Below are positions 44,845 through 54,100 of a DNA stretch of 64,000 bases, one piece after another (positions within the stretch are counted from its first letter, which is position 1; every line of letters begins with the position of its first letter). The notes beneath the pieces are model-generated. The model had not been told where the DNA came from. It saw only the letters and a list, made by a program, of their open reading frames with translations, and made no database searches. The stretch comes from Pseudomonadota bacterium (GTDB lineage Bacteria > Myxococcota_A > UBA796 > CAJQPC01), in contig JAAESX010000210.1 of NCBI GenBank assembly GCA_024228935.1, forward strand, positions 147,457 through 211,456, in the 5' to 3' direction. Both the position numbers and the translations under genes were made by a program.

Positions 44845-45690
44845 ATGCTGCTGCTCTCCATCCTGTTGGGCTGCCCCGAGCCGCCCGCGAACACAACGAA
44901 CGGTCCTGGCGGTGCCCCTCCCGGCGGCGAGGCTGGCGCGCCCGGCCCCGGTGCGGGCGGTGCCACCGGTGGAAACGCCGCGGGCCCTCCCGGCGAGGGC
45001 GGTGGTCCTCCCGGCGGCGGTCCGGACATGAACTTCGAGCCGCTCATGGAGCAGGCCGCCATCGTGGACGGCCAGACCTACTCCGGCGTGCTCGTCTGTG
45101 AAGACGGCGAGGGCCCCTGGCGCATCGGCCTCCTTCCGCCGCCTCCCAGCCCGGACGAGGCCATGGAAGAGGCCGAGCCGGACGAGGACGGTGGCATCCA
45201 GATCATCACCGCCATCGACGTCGCCGAAGCCGGCGCCTGGACGATGGTCGGTCCCGCGGACATCTCCGCCATCCCGGTCGCCTACGTCGCCGATGAAGAC
45301 GGTGAGCCCGATGGCCCGCTGTTCTTCCCGTCGCTGGTCGAAGAGGCCCAGGGCGAGCCCGGCGACACGCCGGAGCCGCAGGACATGACCGACCTGACGC
45401 TGGACTGTGAGTCCGTCGTCGGCGGCACGGGTGGCGAAGCCGCGCCGCTGGGCGAGGGTGAAGGCGCCACGCCCGGCGAGGGCGAGGGCGATGGCGATGG
45501 CGCTGCTGGCGGTGGTCCGCTCGGCGGCGGTCCCGAGGGCGGTCCTCCCCCCGGCGGTGAGGTCGGTGGTCCGCCTCCCGGTGGCGAAGGCGCGCCGCTC
45601 GGCGGTCCCCCCGCCGATGGTCCTCCGCCTGACGGCCCGCCGGCTGACGGTCCGCCTCCCGAGGGCGCTGGCGAGCCGCCGCCCGAGTAG
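44845..45690 (+). CDS. Gly/Pro-rich low-complexity lipoprotein
   Basis: 281 residues. Minimal signal MLLLSILLGC, then a Gly/Pro/Ala-rich linker (about 50 residues), a folded core of about 110 residues (SGVLVCEDGEGPWRIGLL, GAWTMVGPADISAIPVAYV, ending LDCESV), and a C-terminal tail of about 95 residues made of G, P, E and D (GGPPPGG-type units). The two core cysteines may pair. The tail resembles surface-exposed, unfolded spacer sequence. No known family. It may be controlled by the hairpin covering its ribosome site. Ends 16 bp before the convergent POT gene. Confidence 0.75.
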   Translation: MLLLSILLGCPEPPANTTNGPGGAPPGGEAGAPGPGAGGATGGNAAGPPGEGGGPPGGGPDMNFEPLMEQAAIVDGQTYSGVLVCEDGEGPWRIGLLPPPPSPDEAMEEAEPDEDGGIQIITAIDVAEAGAWTMVGPADISAIPVAYVADEDGEPDGPLFFPSLVEEAQGEPGDTPEPQDMTDLTLDCESVVGGTGGEAAPLGEGEGATPGEGEGDGDGAAGGGPLGGGPEGGPPPGGEVGGPPPGGEGAPLGGPPADGPPPDGPPADGPPPEGAGEPPPE

Positions 45691-45706
45691 GCGGCAGCGC
45701 TTCGCG

Positions 45707-47617
45707 CTACGCCTTCTGCTTCAGAGCCTCGGGGTCCGCCTCGGGGCTCTTCTGCTCTGCGGCTCCATCTTCGGGGCCCTCGCCGTCGCCCAGGACCTCG
45801 GTGTGCATCCACTTCTTCAGCAGCGGGCTGATGGCCAGGATGATGAAGGCGCTGATGACGGCCGCGATGGCGATCTTGCCGAACACGTCGCCGTAGATGC
45901 CCACGGTCTCCTGGGGCGCGGGGATGAGGCTCTCGCCGTCTCCACCGTGCTCGACGCCCGTCAGCTGGGCGATGAGGCCCGCCAGGTAGCTCGAGAAGGC
46001 CGTCGCCAGGAACCAGGCACCCATGACCGTCGAGACGATGCGCTTGGGCGAGAGCTTGGTGACCATCGACAGGCCGACCGGCGACAGACAGAGCTCACCC
46101 GTCGTGTGCAGCAGGTACCCCAGCAGCAGGAACGCCATCGTGGTCATGCCGCGGTCGTCTGCGTTCGACGCGCCGTAGTACAGCACCGCGAACCCGAGCC
46201 CGAGCTGCAGCAGCCCCAGCCCGAACTTCACGGGGATGTTGGGCTCCATCTTCCGAGCCCCCAGGAAGCCCCACAGCCAGCTGAAGCCGAGGCCGAACAG
46301 CAGGATGAAGATGGGGTTGGCCGCCTGGAACTTCGAGGCGCGGATCTCCGTGCCGCCCAGGCCCATGCCGACCATGTCGGCCGTGACCTTCACCTCGCGG
46401 GTCGCGGTTCCGCCGCCCTCGGTCCGGGCCGCGTCGAGCTCGGACAGCGTGTAGAGCGACTCGCCCTCCATCTTCCGGCCCAGCCACTCCTGGTTCAGGT
46501 CCATCGTGACGGTCGTTCCGACCATCTCGGGGGTGACGGTCTCGACCTCGACGACACGGTCGACGTTGCGGTCCGTGAAGTTGGAGACGCTGGAGCCGGC
46601 CTGCTCGAAGAAGGCCCAGAACAGCATCGAGAAGAACATCAGGATGAAGACGACGAACAGCCGCTCGCGAGCGACCTTCTTGCTGCGGAACGCTTCGACG
46701 AGCAGGAACCCGAGCGCGACGACGCCGAAGACCGAGAGCACGATGCCCGCGAGCTCGCTCTGGCCGACCAGCAGCGCGATGAGCGGGACCACGAGGACGA
46801 GCGCGCCGTAGATGCCGAACTCGTACTTCTTGTTCGTCTTGGCGGGGGCCTCGCCCGCCCAGTCCGGCAGGCCGCCCTTGTTCAGGGCCATGACGGCCGC
46901 GGTGGCCGAGGCCAGCAGCGCCAGACCGACGAAGACGTTGATCGAGAGCGAGATGGGATCGCGCTCGATGATGAACATGCCGCCGGCGGTGACCAGCGCG
47001 GCCAGTCCGATGAGCATCTGGGCGAGCCGGGAGGGGGCCCAGAAGACCGCCAGACCGACGAGCATGCCGACCGTCGCCAGGCCGAAGCCGTAGTGCCAGC
47101 CGTAGGTCTCACCGATGTACCCGCACAGGAGCGGGCTCATCGCGGCGCCGAGGTTGATGCCCATGTAGAAGAGCGTGAAGCCGGCGTCCTTCTTGCCCGA
47201 CCCGTCCGGGTACAGGCTGCCGACCATCGTGGAGATGTTCGGCTTGAAGAAGCCGTTTCCGACGATGAGGAGGGCCAGCGCCATGAAGAACGTGGACTCG
47301 TTCTCGAGCGTCATCAGCAGGTGGCCGGACGCCATGAGCGCGCCACCGATGATGACGGCCTTTCGCGCGCCGAGCAGCTTGTCGGCCAGGATTCCGCCGA
47401 TGAACGGCGTCGCGTAGACCAGGGCGGTGTACGCGCCGTAGACGGCGTAGGCCTCGTTGTCCGAGTAGCTCAGGAACCCCTTGATCATGTAGAAGATCAA
47501 CAGGGCGCGCATGCCGTAGTAGGAGAAGCGCTCCCACATCTCGGCGAAGAACAGGGTGAAGAGCCCGGTCGGGTGACCGAAGAGCTCCTTCTGCGCGGCC
47601 AGACGGTCTGTCGTCAT
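45707..47617 (-). CDS. Proton-dependent oligopeptide transporter (POT/PTR2 family)
   Basis: 636 residues, about 14 transmembrane helices. POT signatures: EMWERFSYYGMRALL (the ExxERFxYY proton-coupling motif) near residue 24, GNGFFKPNIS and FYMGINLGA (the FYxxINxG motif). Imports di- and tripeptides with H+ through the inner membrane. A large loop after about residue 330 (VETVTPEMVGTTVTMD onward, 70 residues) is longer than in E. coli DtpA. The start at MTTDRLAAQKELFG fits homologues; an ATG 3 codons earlier is possible. It may supply peptides to the M17, M18 and M20 peptidases in the window. Confidence 0.92.
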   Translation of the reverse strand: MTTDRLAAQKELFGHPTGLFTLFFAEMWERFSYYGMRALLIFYMIKGFLSYSDNEAYAVYGAYTALVYATPFIGGILADKLLGARKAVIIGGALMASGHLLMTLENESTFFMALALLIVGNGFFKPNISTMVGSLYPDGSGKKDAGFTLFYMGINLGAAMSPLLCGYIGETYGWHYGFGLATVGMLVGLAVFWAPSRLAQMLIGLAALVTAGGMFIIERDPISLSINVFVGLALLASATAAVMALNKGGLPDWAGEAPAKTNKKYEFGIYGALVLVVPLIALLVGQSELAGIVLSVFGVVALGFLLVEAFRSKKVARERLFVVFILMFFSMLFWAFFEQAGSSVSNFTDRNVDRVVEVETVTPEMVGTTVTMDLNQEWLGRKMEGESLYTLSELDAARTEGGGTATREVKVTADMVGMGLGGTEIRASKFQAANPIFILLFGLGFSWLWGFLGARKMEPNIPVKFGLGLLQLGLGFAVLYYGASNADDRGMTTMAFLLLGYLLHTTGELCLSPVGLSMVTKLSPKRIVSTVMGAWFLATAFSSYLAGLIAQLTGVEHGGDGESLIPAPQETVGIYGDVFGKIAIAAVISAFIILAISPLLKKWMHTEVLGDGEGPEDGAAEQKSPEADPEALKQKA

Positions 47618-47678
47618 GTGCGGCATCTCCAGGGAAGTCCGGCAACCTACCAGGGTCGGCCGGGTTAGCCCACCCGCC

Positions 47679-49001
47679 ATGACGTGGACCCCTCAGAGCT
47701 GGCACGACCACCCGATCCAGCAGCAGCCGACGTACGCCGATCCTTCCCGTGCGGAGGCGGTTCTCCGCCGTGTCGCGGGGCTCCCTCCGCTGGTCCACGC
47801 CGGCGAGGTCGAGCGGCTGAAGGAACAGCTGGCCGAAGCGGGGGCCGGGAGCCGCTTCCTGTTGCAGGGCGGCGACTGCGCCGAGCGCTTCATCGACCTG
47901 TCGCGCGAGGCCATCGAGGCCAAGCTCAAGATCCTGCTGCAGATGAGCGTCGTGCTGACCTGGGGGGCCCAGACGCCGGTCGTCCGCGTCGGCCGCGTGG
48001 CCGGCCAGTTCGCCAAGCCCCGCTCCAAGCCCACCGAGGTCATCGACGGCCGCGAGGTCATGACCTACCGGGGTGACCACATCAACGGGCGCGACCTGGA
48101 CCAGCGGGCGGCAGAGCCGGCGCGGCTCGAGCAGGCCTACTTCCACAGCGCGACGACGCTGAACTACATCCGAGCGCTGCTGGACGGTGGGTTCGCGGAC
48201 CTGCACGCCCCCCACACGTGGGACCTGGGCTTCGCCGGCGAGGAGCGACGCGGCGAGTACCAGGAGATGCTGGACCGCATCGTCGAGGCCCTGCGCTTCA
48301 TGGACGCCGTCGGGGCGCGCTCGGACAACCTGCGGAGCGTGGAGTTCTTCACCTCGCACGAGGGACTCCTGCTGGCGTACGAAGAGGCGCTCACCCGACG
48401 GGTGGGGGACCGTTGGTACAACCTCGGGGCGCACATGCTGTGGATCGGGGACCGCACCCGGCAGCTCGATGGCGCCCACGTCGAGTACTTCCGAGGCATC
48501 GCGAACCCCATCGGCATCAAGGTCGGTCCGACGATGGCGCCCGACGAGCTCATCCAGCTCCTCGAGGTCCTGAACCCGACCGACGAGGCCGGTCGCATCA
48601 CGCTGATCGGGCGCTTCGGGGCGCCTCGCATCGGCGAGTTCCTGCCGAGCCTCATCGAAGCGGTGCAGGGCAGCGGGCGGACGGTGACGTGGTCGAGCGA
48701 CCCGATGCACGGGAACACCCAGACCCAGGCTGGCCTGAAGACCCGGGACTTCGACGACGTGCTCTCCGAGCTGCGGCAGGCGTTCGATCTCCACCGCGCT
48801 GCAGGCAGCCGACTGGCCGGAGTGCACTTCGAGCTGACGGGCGAGGACGTCACCGAGTGTGTCGGCGGGCCTCAGGAGCTCGCGGCCGAGGACCTGTCTC
48901 GGGCGTACGAGACGTTCTGCGACCCGCGCCTGAACTACGCCCAGAGCCTGGACGTGGCGTTCCTCATCGGCCGGCGACTGGCCCGGGAACGCAGCGCGTG
49001 A
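47679..49001 (+). CDS. aroF: Class II 3-deoxy-7-phosphoheptulonate (DAHP) synthase
   Basis: 440 residues. First step of the shikimate pathway, joining phosphoenolpyruvate and erythrose 4-phosphate. It is the class II (plant/Mycobacterium-like) type: MTWTPQSWHDHPIQQQPTY opening, LLQGGDCAERF (metal Cys), GRVAGQFAKPRS, RGDHING, THEGLLLAYEEALTR-like TSHEGLLL, WIGDRTRQLDGAHVEYFRG (given in parts), SDPMHGNT and ECVGG. Cytoplasmic. ATG 47679 was chosen because this opening is conserved and TAGCCC lies 7 nt upstream. Its stop overlaps the modB-like GTG, although no metabolic link is apparent. Confidence 0.95.
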   Translation: MTWTPQSWHDHPIQQQPTYADPSRAEAVLRRVAGLPPLVHAGEVERLKEQLAEAGAGSRFLLQGGDCAERFIDLSREAIEAKLKILLQMSVVLTWGAQTPVVRVGRVAGQFAKPRSKPTEVIDGREVMTYRGDHINGRDLDQRAAEPARLEQAYFHSATTLNYIRALLDGGFADLHAPHTWDLGFAGEERRGEYQEMLDRIVEALRFMDAVGARSDNLRSVEFFTSHEGLLLAYEEALTRRVGDRWYNLGAHMLWIGDRTRQLDGAHVEYFRGIANPIGIKVGPTMAPDELIQLLEVLNPTDEAGRITLIGRFGAPRIGEFLPSLIEAVQGSGRTVTWSSDPMHGNTQTQAGLKTRDFDDVLSELRQAFDLHRAAGSRLAGVHFELTGEDVTECVGGPQELAAEDLSRAYETFCDPRLNYAQSLDVAFLIGRRLARERSA

Positions 49002-49654
49002 CCGACCTGGGCGCGGCGCTGTGGGTGTCGGTCCAGGCGGCTGGGCTCGGCACGGCCGTTGCGGCGCCCATCGCCATCCCGCTGGGCTTCGCGCTGGCTC
49101 GGCTCGAGTTCCGCGGCAAGGCCCTGGTCGAGGCGCTCGTCGCGCTCCCGCTCGTGCTTCCACCCATCGTGACCGGGTACGGCCTGCTCGTGCTGTTCGG
49201 GCGAGGTGGAGTGTTCCCGACGTCGGTGGCCTTCACCACCACGGCCTGCGCCATCGCGGCGGGGGTGATGGGGCTCCCGCTCTTCGTTCGGACCCTGCGC
49301 GTGGCGTTCGAGGCGGTCGAGCCCGGCCTCGAACAGGCCGCGATGACGCTGGGTTGCACGCCGGCACAGGCGTTCTGGCGCGTGACACTGCCGCTGGCGT
49401 TCCCCGGGGTCGTGGCGGGGGCGCTGCTCTGTTTCGCTCGCGCTCTGGGCGAGTTCGGCGCGACCGTGACGTTCGCCGGGAACATCCAAGGGGAGACGCG
49501 CACCCTGACGCTGGCCATCTGGAGCGCGCTTCAGTCGCCCGGCGGCGAGCGCGACGCCGCGATGCTGGTCGGCCTGTCGGCGGTCCTCGCCATCGGCGCC
49601 GTGACCGTCGGTGAGCTGCTGGTGCGTCGGGCCCGCAGCCGGCTCGCCGCATGA
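48998..49654 (+). CDS. modB: Molybdate ABC transporter permease
   Basis: 218 residues from a GTG overlapping the DAHP synthase stop (GTGA). Five to six transmembrane helices and the ABC permease EAA loop (LEQAAMTLGCTPAQAFWRVT), followed by ARALGEFGATVTFAGN, which is characteristic of ModB. Forms the inner-membrane channel with ModC. ATGA overlap with the ATPase gene. No periplasmic binding protein (modA) gene is adjacent. Confidence 0.92.
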   Translation: MTDLGAALWVSVQAAGLGTAVAAPIAIPLGFALARLEFRGKALVEALVALPLVLPPIVTGYGLLVLFGRGGVFPTSVAFTTTACAIAAGVMGLPLFVRTLRVAFEAVEPGLEQAAMTLGCTPAQAFWRVTLPLAFPGVVAGALLCFARALGEFGATVTFAGNIQGETRTLTLAIWSALQSPGGERDAAMLVGLSAVLAIGAVTVGELLVRRARSRLAA

Positions 49655-50610
49655 TCGAGGCCGACCTGACCCTGCGTCTGGGCGAGCGCACGCTCCCGCT
49701 CCGCTTCCAGTCCTCGGCGCGGCGCCTGGGGGTGTTCGGCCCCAACGGCGTCGGAAAGTCCTCGCTCCTGGCTTGCCTGGCGGGCACGCGGCGCACCCCC
49801 GGTCGGCTGGCCGTGGATGGGCGCGAGCTCAACACCCCCTGGCTCCCGTCCTGGCGGCGTGGGCTCGGTGTCGTGTTTCAGGACGCGCGCGTGTTCCCCC
49901 ACCTGTCCGTCCGCGAGAACGTGGCCTTCGGCGGTACGCCGTCGGACGAGCTGCTCGACGTGCTGGACCTCGTCCCGCTGCTCGACCGGCGACCTGCTGG
50001 GCTGTCGGGAGGCGAGCTTCGCCGCGTCGCGCTCGGAAGGGCGCTGGCGAGCGGCTCGTCGCGTCTGCTCCTGGACGAGCCGTTCGCGGGGGTCGACGGG
50101 GCTCGGGCTCGCCGGATCGCGCAGTACCTGCTCGCACAGGACGTGCCTCTGGTGCTCGTGACGCACTCGACCTCGCTCATCCAGCGGCTGACGGACGAGG
50201 TCGTGCTGCTGGGCATGGATGGCGTCGAGGGCGTCGGGCTGCTCGAGGACCTGGGCGTCGAGGACGTCGAGACCTGTTTGCGGGTGACCGTGCTCGAGGA
50301 CGGCCCGACCTGCCGGGTCGACGCCGGCGGCGTGGAGCTCGCGGTCGCCGGCCCCGCGTCCGGTGGCGCGGTCCTCATTCGGCCTGCCGACGTGCTCGTC
50401 GCGGCGGGTGAGGTGGGGCCGATGTCGGCGCGGAACGTGCTGGCTGGCCGGGTGACCCGGCTGCATGATGTCGGCCGCGTACATGTTCACATCGACGTCG
50501 GCGTGCCTATCGTTGCCGAGCTGACGCGCGGTGCGGTCGTGGAACTGGGGCTCGTCGTGGGCTCGACCGTCTCCGCGATCATCAAGGCCACCGCCATACG
50601 CTGGGCCTGA
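49651..50610 (+). CDS. modC: Molybdate ABC transporter ATP-binding protein with TOBE/Mop domain
   Basis: 319 residues. ABC ATPase: Walker A GPNGVGKSS near residue 31, Q-loop VVFQDARVFPHL, signature LSGGELRRVALGRAL, Walker B LLLDEPFAGVD and switch His (VTHS). The last 65 residues (MSARNVLAGRVTRLHDVG, ending STVSAIIKATAIRW) are a molybdate-binding TOBE/Mop domain, which supports ModC over other anion importers. Powers uptake through ModB; the Mop domain may sense internal molybdate and shut off import. Confidence 0.94.
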   Translation: MIEADLTLRLGERTLPLRFQSSARRLGVFGPNGVGKSSLLACLAGTRRTPGRLAVDGRELNTPWLPSWRRGLGVVFQDARVFPHLSVRENVAFGGTPSDELLDVLDLVPLLDRRPAGLSGGELRRVALGRALASGSSRLLLDEPFAGVDGARARRIAQYLLAQDVPLVLVTHSTSLIQRLTDEVVLLGMDGVEGVGLLEDLGVEDVETCLRVTVLEDGPTCRVDAGGVELAVAGPASGGAVLIRPADVLVAAGEVGPMSARNVLAGRVTRLHDVGRVHVHIDVGVPIVAELTRGAVVELGLVVGSTVSAIIKATAIRWA

Positions 50611-50611
50611 C

Positions 50612-51136
50612 ATGCGGTACATGACGAAGACCATCGAGGACGTCGTGAACGCCCTCGGGCTGCAGCTCGAGCCGTGGATGGCGCCCGCGTTCGCGATCTG
50701 CATCGCTCTGATGGTGCTGCCGTTCTGGAAGCGGAACTTCGGGACGAAGTCCATGCGGAAGCGCGTCCAGGCGGCGTCGGTCGTCCACGGCGAGGAGCGC
50801 GCGCGGCTGTCGGCCGAGGCCTTCGCGCTGGTCGATGGGAACCCGTTCGGCCTGATGGTCCTGGTCGAGGAGGCCCACAACCGCGGCATGCGCCCGCTCG
50901 CCGAGCGGGCACTCGCGGCGCTGGACGCCTCGGGCAAGCGGCGGAGCGAGGCCAAGGCGCTGCGGCTCAAGCTCGGGCTCCAGCGCCTCACCACCGCCGA
51001 GGCCGAGGCGGTCGCCATCGAGAACTTCCTCGACGCAGGCCTCGACGAGCGAGCCCGCGAGCGCCTCGACGCCGCCGAGCGGGCCTTCCGGGGCCACGAG
51101 GCCCTGGACGGTCTGCGCGAACGGCTGAATCAGTAG
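50612..51136 (+). CDS. Single-pass membrane protein with helical cytoplasmic domain, unknown
   Basis: 174 residues from the ATG 1 nt after modC. Short N-terminus, one transmembrane helix at about 24-42 (MAPAFAICIALMVLPFW), a basic KRNFGTKSMRKRVQ segment (so the rest is probably cytoplasmic), and then helices of TPR-like character (AERALAALDASGKRRSEAKALRLKL, cited for residue content only, and AIENFLDAGLDERARERL). No family recognised. The adjacency to modC may only reflect packing. TACGCT lies 9 nt upstream. Its last 7 bases overlap the convergent giant lipoprotein gene. Confidence 0.7.
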   Translation: MRYMTKTIEDVVNALGLQLEPWMAPAFAICIALMVLPFWKRNFGTKSMRKRVQAASVVHGEERARLSAEAFALVDGNPFGLMVLVEEAHNRGMRPLAERALAALDASGKRRSEAKALRLKLGLQRLTTAEAEAVAIENFLDAGLDERARERLDAAERAFRGHEALDGLRERLNQ

Positions 51137-54100
51137 GCCGCCCCCGCGACGACGAAGCCGATGCCCGCCACGCCCTGGCCGCTCGGGGCGTCCTGGTTCG
51201 GGGCGCCCAGCAACAGGTCGGGCAGCCCGTCGCCATCGTGGTCGTCGCCGCCGTACATCGCCGTGCCGAGCGCAGCGGTCTGTCCGCCGTTGATCTCCGC
51301 ATCCGCCGAAGTGGTGCTCGTGGTCCCGGACGACGGCCCGTAGAAGAGCCAGGCGGTGCCTGCCCCGGCCGAGCCCGCGTTCGGTGCGCCCACGACCAGT
51401 TCCTCCGTCCCGTCGGAGTCCATGTCGCCCATCGTCGTCAGCGCCGCACCGAACTCGGTGCCGCCGCTGGCTGCGGACAACGTCGCGTAGGCCGACGTCG
51501 TGGCGAGCGCGCCGGTCACCGGCCCCAGGAACACCGCCACGGTACCGGCGCCCGAGCAGCCCACGGCCAGGTCACCCAGGCCGTCTCCATCGAAGTCGCC
51601 GCCCGCCAGGGCCGTTCCGCAGTCGTCGCTCGTCGTCTGCCCGTCGCCGGTGCCATCCACCGTGCCGAGCCCTGCGCCGGGAACCGTCGCGGTCTGCGGG
51701 CCGAGCATCACGTAGAAGCGCCCCACGCCGCTGTTCGATCCCGGGGCGCCGGCCGCGACGTCGTCGAGGCCGTCTCCGTCGGTGTCGCCGAGGCTCGCGA
51801 GCGAGGCACCGGCGTAGTCCCGCGAGGTGTCGCCCGTGTAGTAGGCCGAGCTGTTCATGTCGGTGACGGAGGTGAGCGGACCGTGGATGAGCACGATCGC
51901 GCCGTGCTTGCTGCCTTGGCGCTCGCAACCGACCAGCAGGTCTGGCGTGCCGTCGGCGTCCATGTCCCCGGCGCCCGTCATCGTCGTCCCGCAGTCGGCT
52001 GCGGCGACGCCGTCGATCCGACCTGAGCTGAGGATCTCACTCGCCGTCACGGGGCCCAGGTACAGGAAGACCGCGCCGGTGTTGGAGCCGTACTCGTCCG
52101 CTCCGATCACCACATCGTCCTGGCCGTCGCCGTTGAAGTCCTCTCCGCCGTAGACGCTCATTCCGGCCTGGTCGTTCTTCGCCGTGCCGGTCAGGGTGAC
52201 GTCGGCCGAGGTGGCCTCCAGCCCGCTCGAGAGGCCGTAGGCGATGTAGACCATGCCCTCCTTGGCGTTCGTGCTCTCGGCATAGGGCGCGCCGAAGATG
52301 ATGTCGTCGACGCCGTCGCCGTCCTGGTCGCCGGCGCTGGAGATGGACGTACCGAGCTCGTCGCCTGCGTCGTCGCCGTACAGGAAGACAGCGATGTCGT
52401 CCGACGGGATCACGCCCTGGAGCGTGCACGCGGCGAGCGCGTCGCTCTCGGTTCCGTCGCAGTCGTTGACCACGCCGTCGTAGCAGGTCTCGGAAGCGCC
52501 GGGGTAGGTGGTCGCGTCGTCGTCGTCGCAGTCGGTGTCGTCGCTGACGTACCCGCTGCCGGCTGCGCACTCGACGGTCGTCGAGCTGCTGTCGCCGTAC
52601 CCGTCGCCATCGCTGTCGGTGTAGTAGGTGTCGCCCGTCGTCGTGCCGCTGGTGGTGTCGTCGCAGTCGCCGCCGACGTCCGAGGTGCCGCTGGGCTGGG
52701 TGCAGGCGTCCGTCGTCGAGCTGTCGTCGCCGTAGCCATCGCCGTCGCTGTCCGTGTACCAGGTCTCCGCGTCCACCGCGCCGGCCTCGGTGTCGCCGTC
52801 GCAGTCGTGGTCGGTGGTGTCGCAGTACTCGAGCTCGTCCGGGTTCACATCGTCCGCGCTGTCGTCGCAGTCGCTGTCGTCGGCGACGTAGCCGGACGGC
52901 GCGTCGCACTGGGTGGTGGCCGAGGCGGTCTCGTCGCCGAAGCCGTCCGAGTCGGAGTCCGGGTACCAGTCGCTGGCGTCCGAGGCGTCGTCCTCGTCCA
53001 CGGTGCCGTCGCAGTCGTTGTCGGCGTCGTCGCAGACCTCGGTGTCGGCCGGACTGATGTCGGCGTCGGTGTCGTCGCAGTCGGTGTCGTCCGAGACGTA
53101 GCCGCTGCCGGCGGAGCACTGGGTGTTGGTGGAGCTGGCGTCGCCGTAGCCGTCGCCGTCGGTGTCGGCGTAGTACGTGTCGCCCGTCGTCGTGCCGCTC
53201 GTCGTGTCGTCGCAGTCGCCGCCGACGTCCGAGGTGCCGCTGGGCTGGGTGCAGGCCTCGGTCGTCGAGCTGTCGTCGCCGTAGCCGTCGCCGTCGCTGT
53301 CCGTGTACCAGGTCTCCGTGTCCACCGCGCCGGACTCGGTGTCGCCGTCGCAGTCGTGGTCGGTGCTGTCGCAGTACTCGAGCTCGTCGGGGTTCACGTC
53401 GTCTGCGCCGTCGTCGCAGTCGGTGTTGTCGGCGACGTGGCCCGAGGGCGCTTCGCACTGGGTCGTCGCCGAGGCGCTGTCGTCGCCGAAGCCGTCCGAG
53501 TCGGAGTCCGGGTACCAGTCGCTGGCGTCCGCGGCGTCGTCTTCGTCGACGGTGCCGTCGCAGTCGTTGTCGGCGTCGTCGCAGTACTCGGTGGCGCCCG
53601 GGTAGATGCTGCCGTCGGTGTCATCGCAGTCGGTGTCGTCGCTGACGTACCCGGACGGGGCGCTGGCGTCGCAGTTGTCCAGGCTGGTGTCGGCGTCGCC
53701 GTACGCGTCGCTGTCGCTGTCGGCGTACCAGGTCGTGGGCGTCCCGGTGAAGCCCTCGTCGGTGTCGCCGTCGCAGTCGTTGTCGTTGCCGTCGCAGATC
53801 TCGGCCTCGCCGGGGTTCAGATCGGCGTCGGTGTCGTCGCAGTCGGTGTCGTCGCTGACGTACCCGCTGGGCTGGCTGCACGCGTCCTGGGTCGAGCTGG
53901 CGTCGCCGTAGGTGTCCCCGTCGTCGTCGGCGTACCAGGTGGTCGCGTCGGTGGCGTCCTCGTCGACGTCGCCGTCGCAGTCGTTGTCGGCGGAGTCACA
54001 GGTCTCGTCGGCGCCCGGGTAGCTGTCGCTGTCGGTGTCGTCGCAGTCGGTGTCGTCGCTGACGTACCCGCTGGGCTGGCTGCAGGCGTCCTGCGTCGAG

